Assembly (NCBI RefSeq): GCF_900099675.1
Contig: NZ_FNDQ01000013.1
Span: 24,958 to 88,957 of the forward strand
Length of the DNA stretch: 64,000 nucleotides
Reading direction: 5' to 3'
Source: Myroides phaeus
Lineage (GTDB): Bacteria > Bacteroidota > Bacteroidia > Flavobacteriales > Flavobacteriaceae
The notes under the pieces are model-generated. The model saw only the letters and a list, made by a program, of their open reading frames with translations. It was not told the DNA's origin and did no database searches. The position numbers and the translations under genes were made by a program. Shown piece by piece: positions 54,813-63,802 of the stretch (the first letter of the stretch is position 1; the number at the start of each line of letters is the position of its first letter).

Positions 54813-56039
54813 TTACTTATAAATTAGATAAGGATTACGTTTTTGTTTGAACTTTTCTAAACCACTTTGCCAAGTAGTTCTTATTTGTTGTTCCGTTTTA
54901 CCAGCAATTATTTGCTCTTTTAATGCTTTAGTACCTGCTAATTTAATAAAGAAATTATTAAAAAAATTAGCTTTATCTGTTGAATTTTGATAAGCTTTTA
55001 ATAACCATTTGATTTCAAGTTTGTTTACATCTGTTTCTTGAGATAAGTTTTCTCCGTAACATAGCTTGCCATTATGCATTGGATCTTTAGCTCCAGCATT
55101 CGGTTTTGGAGTGAAAGTGTAAGGCATATTGGTTAAATAAGGAGACCCGTATACTTGAAATTGTAAATTTGTACCTCTACCAGAACTAACATTTGTACCT
55201 TCAAAGAAACAAAGACTTGCATATAAGTTGATTGCTTTTTGATTGGGTAAGTTTGGAGAAGGAGGCACAGGTAATGCATAAGTAATATTGCGATTGTAGT
55301 TTGTAATTGGTACAATTGTTAGGTCACATTGTACTCCTTTATTCAACCATTTTTCACCATTAATCATCTGAGCGTATTCACCAATTGTCATTCCGTGCAT
55401 TGTTGGAATAGGATGCATACCAACGAAGCTCTTATTTTCCATTTCTAAAGTAGGTCCGTCTATTATATCAATATTTGGATTAGGGCGATCTAAGACAATA
55501 AGAGAAATGTTGTTTTCAGCACAGGCTTCCATCAAGTAATGCAATGAAGAAATGTAGGTATAAAAACGTGCGCCTACATCTTGTAAGTCAAAAAGCATAA
55601 TATCAATTCCTGCTAAGTGTTCTTTAGATGGTTTCTTACTATTTCCATATAAAGATATAATTGGTAATCCTGTTTTAATGTCTTTACCATCTTTAATTAG
55701 TTCACCTGCATCAGCATTTCCTCTGAAACCATGTTCAGGTGCATATATCTTTTTTACAGCTATATTATTAGTTAATAGAAAATCAACAATAGAAGTATCG
55801 TAATTATCAGTAGATTTATTACTTCTAATTACCCCTGTTTGATTAGTTAAAATCCCTATATTTTTGTTTTGTAATTTATCAAAATACAATGCTGTGTTTT
55901 CAGCACCAACTAATAAAGTAGTGTCAATGCTTTTTGTAAGAGGCTTTTTATTTGTAGCACGACAATTTACAATTAAGGAAGAAACCAATAGACATACTAA
56001 GAATAAAAATGTATTTTTGAACGTTGAATTTGATACCAT
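54813..56039 (-). CDS. namZ: Exo-beta-N-acetylmuramidase NamZ family lipoprotein
   Basis: A member of the NamZ (formerly DUF1343) family, whose studied member removes N-acetylmuramic acid from peptidoglycan fragments. Conserved blocks are GILTNQTGVIR, IYAPEHGFRGNADAG, FDLQDVGARFYTYISSL and GMTIGEYAQMINGE. I start it at the ATG at 56039 (408 residues), which leaves a clean lipoprotein signal with the lipobox SSLIVNC (Cys about 26). The start 33 bp upstream would overlap the divergent permease gene. It is cotranscribed with the kinase (17 bp gap). Confidence 0.9.
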   Translation of the reverse strand: MVSNSTFKNTFLFLVCLLVSSLIVNCRATNKKPLTKSIDTTLLVGAENTALYFDKLQNKNIGILTNQTGVIRSNKSTDNYDTSIVDFLLTNNIAVKKIYAPEHGFRGNADAGELIKDGKDIKTGLPIISLYGNSKKPSKEHLAGIDIMLFDLQDVGARFYTYISSLHYLMEACAENNISLIVLDRPNPNIDIIDGPTLEMENKSFVGMHPIPTMHGMTIGEYAQMINGEKWLNKGVQCDLTIVPITNYNRNITYALPVPPSPNLPNQKAINLYASLCFFEGTNVSSGRGTNLQFQVYGSPYLTNMPYTFTPKPNAGAKDPMHNGKLCYGENLSQETDVNKLEIKWLLKAYQNSTDKANFFNNFFIKLAGTKALKEQIIAGKTEQQIRTTWQSGLEKFKQKRNPYLIYK

Positions 56040-56046
56040 ATTTACT

Positions 56047-57282
56047 TTGAAATTAGAATATTTTATAACCAAACGTTTAGTTACGTCAAGTAATTATAAA
56101 AGTAGTATTTCTGCTCCAATTATAAAAATTGCAATAACTGCTATTGCTTTAGGGATTATTATGATGTTAATATCCGTAGCTACTGGTTTGGGCTTGAAGT
56201 ACAAAATTAGAGATAAAATCTCAGCTTTTAGTGGTCATATCATTATTACTAATTATGATAGCAATGTAAGTGACTTAACTTTGAAACCTTTAGATAGAGA
56301 TATTATTAATTCTGACGCCTTTAAAAAGGTAGATGGGATTGAACAGGTACAAGTGTATGCATCAAAGGCTGGTATTATTCGTACAGAGACTGCTTTTGAA
56401 GGAATTATCTATAAGGGTGTAGATTCACTTTATAACCTTGGAGAAATAAAAGATTATCTTGTTGCTGGTCGTTTACCAGAAATGGGAAAAACAATGAGTA
56501 ATGAAGTGTTGCTTTCTCAATATATGGCAGATCGTTTGCATTTAAATGTAGGGGATAAAATGACTACATACTTTATGAAAGATTGGGGAAATAAAGTGCC
56601 TAATGTTCGTCAATTTGATATTGTTGGTATATATAATTCAGGCTTACAACAATTCGATGCTAATATTGTTATTGGAGATTTGAAACACGTACAGCGTTTA
56701 AATAGATGGAACGAAAATGAGATTGGTGGTGTAGAAGTATTAGTTAAGAATTTTGATGAAATAGATAAGAAGGGAAGTGAGTTGTATTTAGAGTTACCAT
56801 CTACAGTAGACAGCAAAACGATTACAAATAAATATGCTAATATTTTCGGATGGATAGAAATGTTTGACTTTAATATTATGGTTATTATTATCATTATGGT
56901 TGCTGTCGCATCAATTAATATGATCGTTGCCTTATTAGTTTTAATATTAGAACGCACTCAAATGATAGGTATTTTAAAAGCATTAGGGGCTAATAATTGG
57001 TCTATTCGTAAAATGTTTTTGTACAATGCAGTGTATTTAATTGTGAAAGGACTTATATATGGTAATGTTATTGGTTTAGGGGTCTTAATGATTCAGAAGT
57101 ATACAGGCATTATCAAATTAGATCCAGTAGCTTATTATGTTAGAGAGGCTCCTGTGTTAATTCGCTTTACAGATGTATTACTTTTAAATATAGGGGTTAT
57201 AGTTATAGCAATGTTAGTGTTATTAATACCATCTTATATGATTACGAAAATATCGCCTGTAAAAGCGATACGATATGATTAG
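56047..57282 (+). CDS. FtsX-like ABC transporter permease (LolE/MacB type)
   Basis: A membrane protein with the MacB/LolCE layout: one helix at about 26-49, a large periplasmic domain (about 50-270), then three helices at about 276-302, 323-353 and 377-400. The block RTQMIGILKALGANNWSIRKM is the FtsX signature. The reading frame is open from 55864, but the family-like N-terminus (KLEYFITKRLV) begins at a TTG at 56047, giving 411 residues. This leaves only 7 bp to the divergent namZ start. No ATPase gene is adjacent. A terminator follows. Confidence 0.85.
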   Translation: MKLEYFITKRLVTSSNYKSSISAPIIKIAITAIALGIIMMLISVATGLGLKYKIRDKISAFSGHIIITNYDSNVSDLTLKPLDRDIINSDAFKKVDGIEQVQVYASKAGIIRTETAFEGIIYKGVDSLYNLGEIKDYLVAGRLPEMGKTMSNEVLLSQYMADRLHLNVGDKMTTYFMKDWGNKVPNVRQFDIVGIYNSGLQQFDANIVIGDLKHVQRLNRWNENEIGGVEVLVKNFDEIDKKGSELYLELPSTVDSKTITNKYANIFGWIEMFDFNIMVIIIIMVAVASINMIVALLVLILERTQMIGILKALGANNWSIRKMFLYNAVYLIVKGLIYGNVIGLGVLMIQKYTGIIKLDPVAYYVREAPVLIRFTDVLLLNIGVIVIAMLVLLIPSYMITKISPVKAIRYD

Positions 57283-57304
57283 AAAAATAAAAGAATATGT
57301 TCAC

Positions 57305-57335
57305 AACCGGTTATAAATTAAGTTTATGACCGGTT
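57305..57335 (+). terminator. Terminator of the permease gene
   Basis: A 13-bp stem with one mismatch (57305-57317 with 57323-57335) leads into a long T run. Confidence 0.88.
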
Positions 57336-57651
57336 TTTTTTTTGAATACTCAGAAAGTAAGTGGTAGGGCTCTTTATTAATATAAAGAGTAAAATAAATG
57401 AAAAGGGGGAATTTATTTTTACGTGACTTTGATATAAGAAAGCGGGTCCAATAAAAAAAGATTAGTCTAAAGTGCTTTACTTTTATATTGAAGTATTCAG
57501 CATAAGGGGGTATATTTATTTTTAATTGTCAGTTCAATTGTGTTGTCGTTTGTATAGTTGATAAACAGACCTGATAAGCAGTTTGTTTTGAGTTTCTCAA
57601 ATAATTAAAGGGGGTACTTAAGTAGTGTATTTATGGGCTTGTTTTAGATTA

Positions 57652-57745
57652 GTACCACATTAATACCACATTTGTACCACACTTCTTCGGGAAAAAGGCT
57701 TGTTTTTCGAAGGTGTGTGGTACTAATGTGGTAGATGTGTCGAAC
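57652..57745. repeat. Mirrored array of 11-bp units forming a 94-bp palindrome
   Basis: Three direct units in exact 11-bp register (GTACCACATTA, ATACCACATTT, GTACCACACTT; 57652-57684) are mirrored by inverted units at 57713-57723 (GTGTGTGGTAC), 57724-57734 (TAATGTGGTAG) and a weak third at 57735-57745. The paired inner units match at 9 of 11 positions. The spacer also folds: CTTCG (57685-57689) pairs with CGAAG (57708-57712) and GAAAAA with TTTTTC. The whole can form a long hairpin. Confidence 0.75.
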
Positions 57746-58161
57746 ATGGTACGTGTAAAACTACCCTATGATATGTTCTTTATCAAAATAACAATCCAAG
57801 GTGTTATAATTTAAATCTTTGTTTTTTTTTAAAGATGTTTGTTCTTACTATCCAAGAAAACTTTCAAGTAATAGATTAATGATAGGGTGAATTAAGCGAT
57901 ACTAATAGCCTTAGTTATATTGTCATCTAACGTATAAATTTCATCTGTATCTGCAATGTTTTAGTTGTGTTAGGTATATTATTTAGTATTAGGTATATTT
58001 TAAAAACGTGTTATAAGTAATAAATTTAGTCTATTGTTGTATATTTTATTTCAATTATGTGAATTATATAAAATATAATTATTTGTAATTATTCTATTTT
58101 ATTATAGTCGCATTTATTTGAACTGAGTCTAAATAAATTAGTTTACATTCTAATTCTTGTC

Positions 58162-58169
58162 TAATTTTG
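58162..58169 (+). promoter_or_regulatory. -7 box of the TonB-receptor operon
   Basis: TAATTTTG matches TAnnTTTG exactly, 25 bp before the start codon. The -33 element is unclear. Confidence 0.5.
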
Positions 58170-58194
58170 TCTCGAAGTTTCAAATTTATATTTA

Positions 58195-60972
58195 ATGATA
58201 CGTTTACATAAGGTATTGTCAATAGCTTTAGTGCTTTGTGCCTTTTTTAGTAGTTCTCATATTCTTGGACAAGATAAAGGGATAGACTTAACTATTTCTA
58301 TACAAGATGAATATAAACAATCGATAAGTGATGTAACTATTCTCGTTAGTAATGCTACAAAACAGCTGGTAGGTATTACAAATACAAAGGGGGTTGTAGA
58401 TTTTAAGTTGTCTGCGGACAATTATAGAATAGAGGTTACACATATTGGTTATAAGCGTTCTATAACACAGCTTAATTTATTGCAAAAAGAGGCCATTACT
58501 ATTCAATTGACTTCTTTATCTAATATTTTACAGGAGATGGTAATTACCGCAAAAGAAGGGAAAGGATTGACTTCTACTTCTGTAATAAATCGACAAGCGA
58601 TGGAGCACTTGCAACCTTCAAGTTTTTCAGATTTAATGGAACTTCTTCCCGGAGGACAAGCAAAAGATCCTGTATTGACGGGTAAAAATCCAGTGTTACT
58701 TCGCGAAACAGGTAAACAAGGGTATGACACTGGTTCTCTTGGGGTACAGTTTATATTAGATGGAAATCCTATTAATACTAACGCTGATTTACAAGCTTCT
58801 TCTTATCAGGAACAAATGTTGAGTAGTGGTAAGGTCGATGCTAAGAGAAATACGATTGGAACAGGGGTAGATATGCGTGCACTATCAACGAACGATATTG
58901 AAAGTGTAGAGATAACAAGGGGTATTCCAACTGCTGCTTATGGTGATTTAACTTCTGGATTAATTCAAATCAAAAGAAAGATTGGTTATACGCCTTTGCA
59001 AGCTCGTTTTAAAGCAGATGGTTTTAGTAAGATGTACTATGTTGGAAAAGGGGTAGACACACGTAGTGGTTGGAAGCTAAATCTAAGTATGGATTATCTG
59101 GATGCAAAGAATGAACCGACTAATACATTGGAAAATTATAAACGTATTTCTACTTCTTTTCGTACGGAGAAGTCTTTTGTTGTTAATGGATATGATTTAA
59201 TATGGAATGCTAATTTGGATTACAATAGTACTATTGATAATGATAAATTTGATCCGGATAGTGGTTATGCACGTACGGATAGATATAAAAATACAAGACA
59301 AAATATAAGTATAGCTAATAACTTTAAATGGGAGTTTGATAAAGAGAATGTGTTTAAAAAGATTACCTTGAATACTGCTTTTTCTCAAGGTATAGACGAT
59401 ATAAAAGGAACTACATTTGTACAACAAACAGGCTTTAAAGCTATTTCTATAAGCCGTGAAAATGGGATTAATCAAGGGTATTACTTGCCTTTGTCTTATG
59501 TGTCAGACTTTAGAACAGAAGGGCGTCCATTAAATATTAATGTTAAGTTACAAACGGAATTAGGGTTTAATACAATTGGTATTACTCATAATATTGAAAC
59601 GGGGATTGACTTTAGATATGCTAAAAATAATGGTAAGGGGGAAGTTTATGATCCTTTGCTTCCGCCATCTAAGGGACTTGTAAATAATAGAACAAGGCCT
59701 TTTAAGGCTATTCCTGCTTCTCAGATATTAGCTGGATTTATTGGGGATAGAATGGAATATGAGGTATGGAACCAACATTTTCAGTTGTACACAGGTGTGC
59801 GTTTATCTAAGATGTTGCGAATTGGAAGTGATTTTAGTACAAGTGATAGAGTTTATGCTGAACCTCGTGTTAATTTTCAATGGGGACTTCCGGATGTTAG
59901 GTTAGGACAAGATGTGTTGAAAACGGATGTTACATTAGGTTATGGTGAATTGTATAAACAGCCTACGCTTTCGTTGCTTTATCCAAATGATAGGTATTTT
60001 GATATGCTTGAAGTGAATTATTTTGATCAAGCAAACAATAATAGTTACGCACAGTTTAACACTTTTAAGTTGAATACGGAAAATCATTCGTTAGTTGCTG
60101 CTAAGAATATAAAGAGAGAAATTCGCCTTGATTTATCTTATAAAAAACATAAGTTGTTTGTGACTTATTTCAACGAGCGTATGAATAATGGGTTTAGGGA
60201 TGTGAATTACTTTAGAGGGTTTGAATACAAAAAGTATGAGACGACTGGATTGCAGTGGAACGATGATTTAGGACGACCTAATTTAGAGGGAACATCATAC
60301 GAAGATAGATTACTACATTATCAATATAGTATGCGTGAAAATGGAAGTAATACGTTTAAAGATGGGATTGAATTCGGGTATAGTTCGCCGAGAATTGAGG
60401 GAATTAATACACGTTTTACTTTAAATGGAGCTTGGTTTAAAACAATATATTCTAATAGTTCTGATTTTTATTATCGTCCAGGAATTACATTGAATGGAAA
60501 GGATTATCCTTATGTCGGAATTTACGCTGATGATAATGGGTATAAGAAATCATCTATGGTTTATAACCTTGTTATTGATACGTATGTGCCGAGTATTGAT
60601 ATGAATATTTCAGCTTCTTTACAAGGGGATTTGTTTAGAAGAGAACAAATGCTAAATCGCGTAGCTGAACCGTATGCGTATTTTGGATTTGACAATGAGG
60701 TACACTCATTTACTGAAGAGGATAAAACAGATCCAATGCTACAAAATTTAGTAAGAAATGTTTCTACTACTGATGGGATGCAAACACGATTGCCTTTTAC
60801 GTTTAATGCTAATTTTAAGGTGTCTAAACGAATTTATAAATCAGTGAAAGCCTCAATGTTTGTTAATAGATTGTTTACACATTACCACTCATATACTTTA
60901 AATGGCGTGAAAGTAAACAGAAAGGATACTGAAGGTCCTTATTTTGGAATGGAGATTAATTTTAATATTTAA
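58195..60972 (+). CDS. TonB-dependent outer-membrane receptor
   Basis: A 925-residue receptor. A signal peptide (about 1-25, ending HILGQ) precedes a carboxypeptidase-regulatory-like domain (about 30-108). The plug is at about 112-260 (SFSDLMELLPGGQAKDP, VQFILDGNPINTNADLQ, IESVEITRGIPTAAYGDLTSG). The barrel ends in FGMEINFNI. It is not a SusC: it lacks the SusC-type plug signature and has no SusD next to it. It is followed after 13 bp by a lipoprotein gene, with a second barrel gene after that. The ligand is unknown. Confidence 0.93.
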   Translation: MIRLHKVLSIALVLCAFFSSSHILGQDKGIDLTISIQDEYKQSISDVTILVSNATKQLVGITNTKGVVDFKLSADNYRIEVTHIGYKRSITQLNLLQKEAITIQLTSLSNILQEMVITAKEGKGLTSTSVINRQAMEHLQPSSFSDLMELLPGGQAKDPVLTGKNPVLLRETGKQGYDTGSLGVQFILDGNPINTNADLQASSYQEQMLSSGKVDAKRNTIGTGVDMRALSTNDIESVEITRGIPTAAYGDLTSGLIQIKRKIGYTPLQARFKADGFSKMYYVGKGVDTRSGWKLNLSMDYLDAKNEPTNTLENYKRISTSFRTEKSFVVNGYDLIWNANLDYNSTIDNDKFDPDSGYARTDRYKNTRQNISIANNFKWEFDKENVFKKITLNTAFSQGIDDIKGTTFVQQTGFKAISISRENGINQGYYLPLSYVSDFRTEGRPLNINVKLQTELGFNTIGITHNIETGIDFRYAKNNGKGEVYDPLLPPSKGLVNNRTRPFKAIPASQILAGFIGDRMEYEVWNQHFQLYTGVRLSKMLRIGSDFSTSDRVYAEPRVNFQWGLPDVRLGQDVLKTDVTLGYGELYKQPTLSLLYPNDRYFDMLEVNYFDQANNNSYAQFNTFKLNTENHSLVAAKNIKREIRLDLSYKKHKLFVTYFNERMNNGFRDVNYFRGFEYKKYETTGLQWNDDLGRPNLEGTSYEDRLLHYQYSMRENGSNTFKDGIEFGYSSPRIEGINTRFTLNGAWFKTIYSNSSDFYYRPGITLNGKDYPYVGIYADDNGYKKSSMVYNLVIDTYVPSIDMNISASLQGDLFRREQMLNRVAEPYAYFGFDNEVHSFTEEDKTDPMLQNLVRNVSTTDGMQTRLPFTFNANFKVSKRIYKSVKASMFVNRLFTHYHSYTLNGVKVNRKDTEGPYFGMEINFNI

Positions 60973-60985
60973 GAATACAATACAG

Positions 60986-62221
60986 ATGAAGTTAAGAGTA
61001 CTATATATTTTGCTAACTGTTTTTACTTTGGGTATTTCAGTTTCTTCTTGTTTGAGTGATGATGATGTTACTGCTGGCATAAATCAATCTACAGTTGTTT
61101 CTATCAACTTTAAAGCAAATGGAGTAAAGGAGTTTAAGGAGTTGGAATTAGAATTTACAGAGATTAATACGGGGTTAGTGACAAAAGAAAAAGCGGTAGG
61201 TGTGTCGTTTTATTCTATTGCATTACCTACTGGAGCATACCGTATGTCAGTTGAGGGTGCTGCTTTTTTAGAGGATGGAGAGGAAATTAGAGTAGGTGGT
61301 GTAAATGATAAATTAGATGCTTCAGGACAAGTGCTAAATTTAGTGGTTGATTTGAGAGTGAAACAGTTTAGTAAGGATTTTATTTTTGAAGAAATATTTT
61401 TTACGGGAGTGAAAACATTGGAAGGGAAAGCATATAACTCAGGGCAATATTTTAAGATAGTAAATAATACGGATGAGGTTTTATATGCGGATGGATTGTT
61501 AATTTGTAAGTCAGAGTTTTTGACTACGACAGATAATAATGAGACACCTAATGTTTTTGATAGTGCTTTTCCTGTTGATGGCGTATTAATGTTACCTGGA
61601 AAAGGAAAGGATTATCCTGTAGAGCCTGGAGATTTTATTGTAGTTGCTGATAATGCTCAAAATCATAGAACAGCAAACATCCCTGGTCCTGATTTGACTA
61701 ATGCTGATTTTGAATTTCCTATAGTAGAAAGTCCGGCAATTAACCAGCCTGATAACCCAAATGTACCTAATGCAATTGTAGTTTATACAAATATGAAGTA
61801 TAGTATGTTTATTATGCATAACAGAGGGTATAAAGGACATGTATTGGCGCGTTTACCTGAAGGTGAAAGTGTGGAGTCTTGGTTGGCTAATCATAAGTAT
61901 GATTATTCTTATGTAAATGCTACAGGTAAGGAAACGAAAAAGTCAGCTTATAAAATTCCGAATGCGTGGATTGTAGATGGGGTTAATAGTAGTATTGTTC
62001 CTAAGTTTCAACGTTTGGTAATGGGAGCATCTTTAGATAGTGGATTTTCTTATTGTGGTTCGTCTGAAAGTGATGATTCGCGTTTTGGTAAAGCGATAAG
62101 AAGAAAGTCATTAGGACAGAATACTGCCGGGCGTAATGTTTATAAGGATACTAATAATTCGACAGTTGATTTTATTCCAGATAGCCCAGCAAGTTTGCTT
62201 AATGGAATTAGTCACAAGTAA
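60986..62221 (+). CDS. DUF4876-like lipoprotein
   Basis: A 411-residue lipoprotein. I start it at the ATG at 60986, 13 bp after the receptor stop, because this gives a clean signal with the lipobox SVSSC (Cys about 22). An N-terminal beta-sandwich (about 35-120) is followed by a lamin-tail-like segment (GVKTLEGKAYNSGQYFKIVN and VLYADGLLICKSE, about 130-170). The long C-terminal part is rich in Asn and Pro. It resembles DUF4876 proteins. It is very likely a surface partner of the receptor before it. Its function is unknown. Confidence 0.75.
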   Translation: MKLRVLYILLTVFTLGISVSSCLSDDDVTAGINQSTVVSINFKANGVKEFKELELEFTEINTGLVTKEKAVGVSFYSIALPTGAYRMSVEGAAFLEDGEEIRVGGVNDKLDASGQVLNLVVDLRVKQFSKDFIFEEIFFTGVKTLEGKAYNSGQYFKIVNNTDEVLYADGLLICKSEFLTTTDNNETPNVFDSAFPVDGVLMLPGKGKDYPVEPGDFIVVADNAQNHRTANIPGPDLTNADFEFPIVESPAINQPDNPNVPNAIVVYTNMKYSMFIMHNRGYKGHVLARLPEGESVESWLANHKYDYSYVNATGKETKKSAYKIPNAWIVDGVNSSIVPKFQRLVMGASLDSGFSYCGSSESDDSRFGKAIRRKSLGQNTAGRNVYKDTNNSTVDFIPDSPASLLNGISHK

Positions 62222-62233
62222 AAAGAGGTTGTT

Positions 62234-63769
62234 GTGGAATTTAGATATATAAAATTGGTTTGTGTTCTTTGTGGGGTGTTTTCTTTGGGAGGGTACGCGC
62301 AAACAAAAGATACTTTGTCTTTCTATAATAAGATAGAAAACCAATACAGTGCTGAACGCGTGTTTAGTGAGTCATTTTTTACTAATAAAGCAAGGATGAC
62401 CGTGTATAGTGATTTGTCTTTTTCTGAGTTAGGTGTAAACTACCAGCAGGATAAGAAGGATGCATACGTGTTACAAGATGGTGATGGGTTAGAAGGTTTT
62501 AAGATTAGTACTAATTCATTTCAACATTTGAAAGGGAATAAAGTGGTTTGGGGAAGCGCTTCTTATATAAACCAACGCCAGCAGAATATGGTTTGGAATG
62601 AAAGTTTAGATAAGGATATAATTGGTCCATATATCGTAGCTGATTCGGTGGGAGGAACAATGAAACAGGAAGTTTACCAGTTTGCGGGTGGTTTTGCTAA
62701 GCAATGGAATAGATGGGTACTTGGAGGGGAAGTGAATTATGTGGCTAAAAATGGATATAGACAAGTAGATCCAAGGCCTAAGAATACATCGTCTATATTT
62801 AAAATGAACCTTGGAATTGATTACAATTTTTATCGAGATTATAAGATTGGTGTGTTTGGAGATTTTAATAAGTACACACAAAATAGTAGTGTGAAATTTG
62901 TGAGCGAAATCAGCAAACCCTATGTGTATCATATGAGTGGATTGGGTAGTTATAACTATTTTTTTAGTGGTGCTAAAGATTTGGTTTCTACTTTTGAGGG
63001 ATTTGGATACAATGTTGGCGCTACTTTAGCTAAGGGTAGAAATAAGAGTTTTGTGTTACAAGGGGTAATAGGAAAGTTTAATCTAACAAAGAATAGAGGA
63101 GATTCAGGTGTTGATGCGTATGATTTAGCGAAGTTAGAAACAACGACTTATACAGTTGGTGGATTAAAATTTTTTGACTTTGGTCAACATAGGGTAGGAA
63201 TGAAGCTGAACTACTGGTTAAAAGAGGCTATTGGTACAGAATATTTCTATACACAGAATGCAAAGATAATAACGCGATTAGCTGAGAAAGAATTGTATAA
63301 ATACATTGAAAGCAATTTCTTTAGTGAGTTATTTTATCAGTATAAAGATGAGGCCAATCGCTTGGTTGCTATTCCTTCTTTTGGAGTTGAACAAAATAGT
63401 GAACGAAGAAAAGATACTTTTGCAAAGCAACGTTTTACATATATTCACTTTGGATTGACTATAGATTATATGCGACAAATATCTAAGTCTGGTGTTTTAA
63501 ATGTGAAACCGTACCTCAAGGTTAGAAATGTTAAGGAAAGTACGAATAAGTTAGTGGATTTTACTTCTCAAAAAGGTGTAACAGAGATGTTGTATTCAAA
63601 CTTTGAGGTTATGAATGCGAATTATAAACAAATAGGTTTGGTAGCTCGTTATGATTTACAGTTAGAGAAGGTACCTGCTTTTTATGTGCAAGCGCAAGTA
63701 GAACAGACAAAATATAACATTAATAAATCAAATAATTATATGGGAGTAGCAGTTGGTGTTACTTTCTAA
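62234..63769 (+). CDS. DUF6850-like outer-membrane beta-barrel protein
   Basis: A 511-residue protein that starts at a GTG (62234), 12 bp after the lipoprotein stop. The signal peptide ends near residue 22 (GGYAQ). The rest has alternating beta strands (for example WVLGGEVNYVAKNGYRQV and VGGLKFFDFGQHRVGMKLNY) and a final aromatic GVAVGVTF, fitting a 14-18-strand outer-membrane barrel. It looks like the DUF6850 family, which accompanies DUF4876 lipoproteins. Its role is unknown. An insertion sequence begins 33 bp after the stop. Confidence 0.75.
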   Translation: MEFRYIKLVCVLCGVFSLGGYAQTKDTLSFYNKIENQYSAERVFSESFFTNKARMTVYSDLSFSELGVNYQQDKKDAYVLQDGDGLEGFKISTNSFQHLKGNKVVWGSASYINQRQQNMVWNESLDKDIIGPYIVADSVGGTMKQEVYQFAGGFAKQWNRWVLGGEVNYVAKNGYRQVDPRPKNTSSIFKMNLGIDYNFYRDYKIGVFGDFNKYTQNSSVKFVSEISKPYVYHMSGLGSYNYFFSGAKDLVSTFEGFGYNVGATLAKGRNKSFVLQGVIGKFNLTKNRGDSGVDAYDLAKLETTTYTVGGLKFFDFGQHRVGMKLNYWLKEAIGTEYFYTQNAKIITRLAEKELYKYIESNFFSELFYQYKDEANRLVAIPSFGVEQNSERRKDTFAKQRFTYIHFGLTIDYMRQISKSGVLNVKPYLKVRNVKESTNKLVDFTSQKGVTEMLYSNFEVMNANYKQIGLVARYDLQLEKVPAFYVQAQVEQTKYNINKSNNYMGVAVGVTF

Positions 63770-63802
63770 CAACAAATAGAATACAAAATGAGAAAGTAGA
63801 CA

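Larger units (their letters stand above)
57283..58194. other. 912-bp gene-free region
   Basis: No ORF looks real here. The region holds the permease terminator, a small CTCTTTAT/ATAAAGAG hairpin (57370-57389), the mirrored 11-bp array (57652-57745), an 11-bp direct repeat TTAGGTATATT (57970-57980 and 57989-57999), and the promoter of the TonB receptor gene at its right end. Confidence 0.7.

Noticed and set aside
60944..60985. Upstream start for the DUF4876-like lipoprotein
   Set aside because: It would overlap the receptor gene and spoil the lipoprotein signal; the ATG at 60986 gives a clean one.
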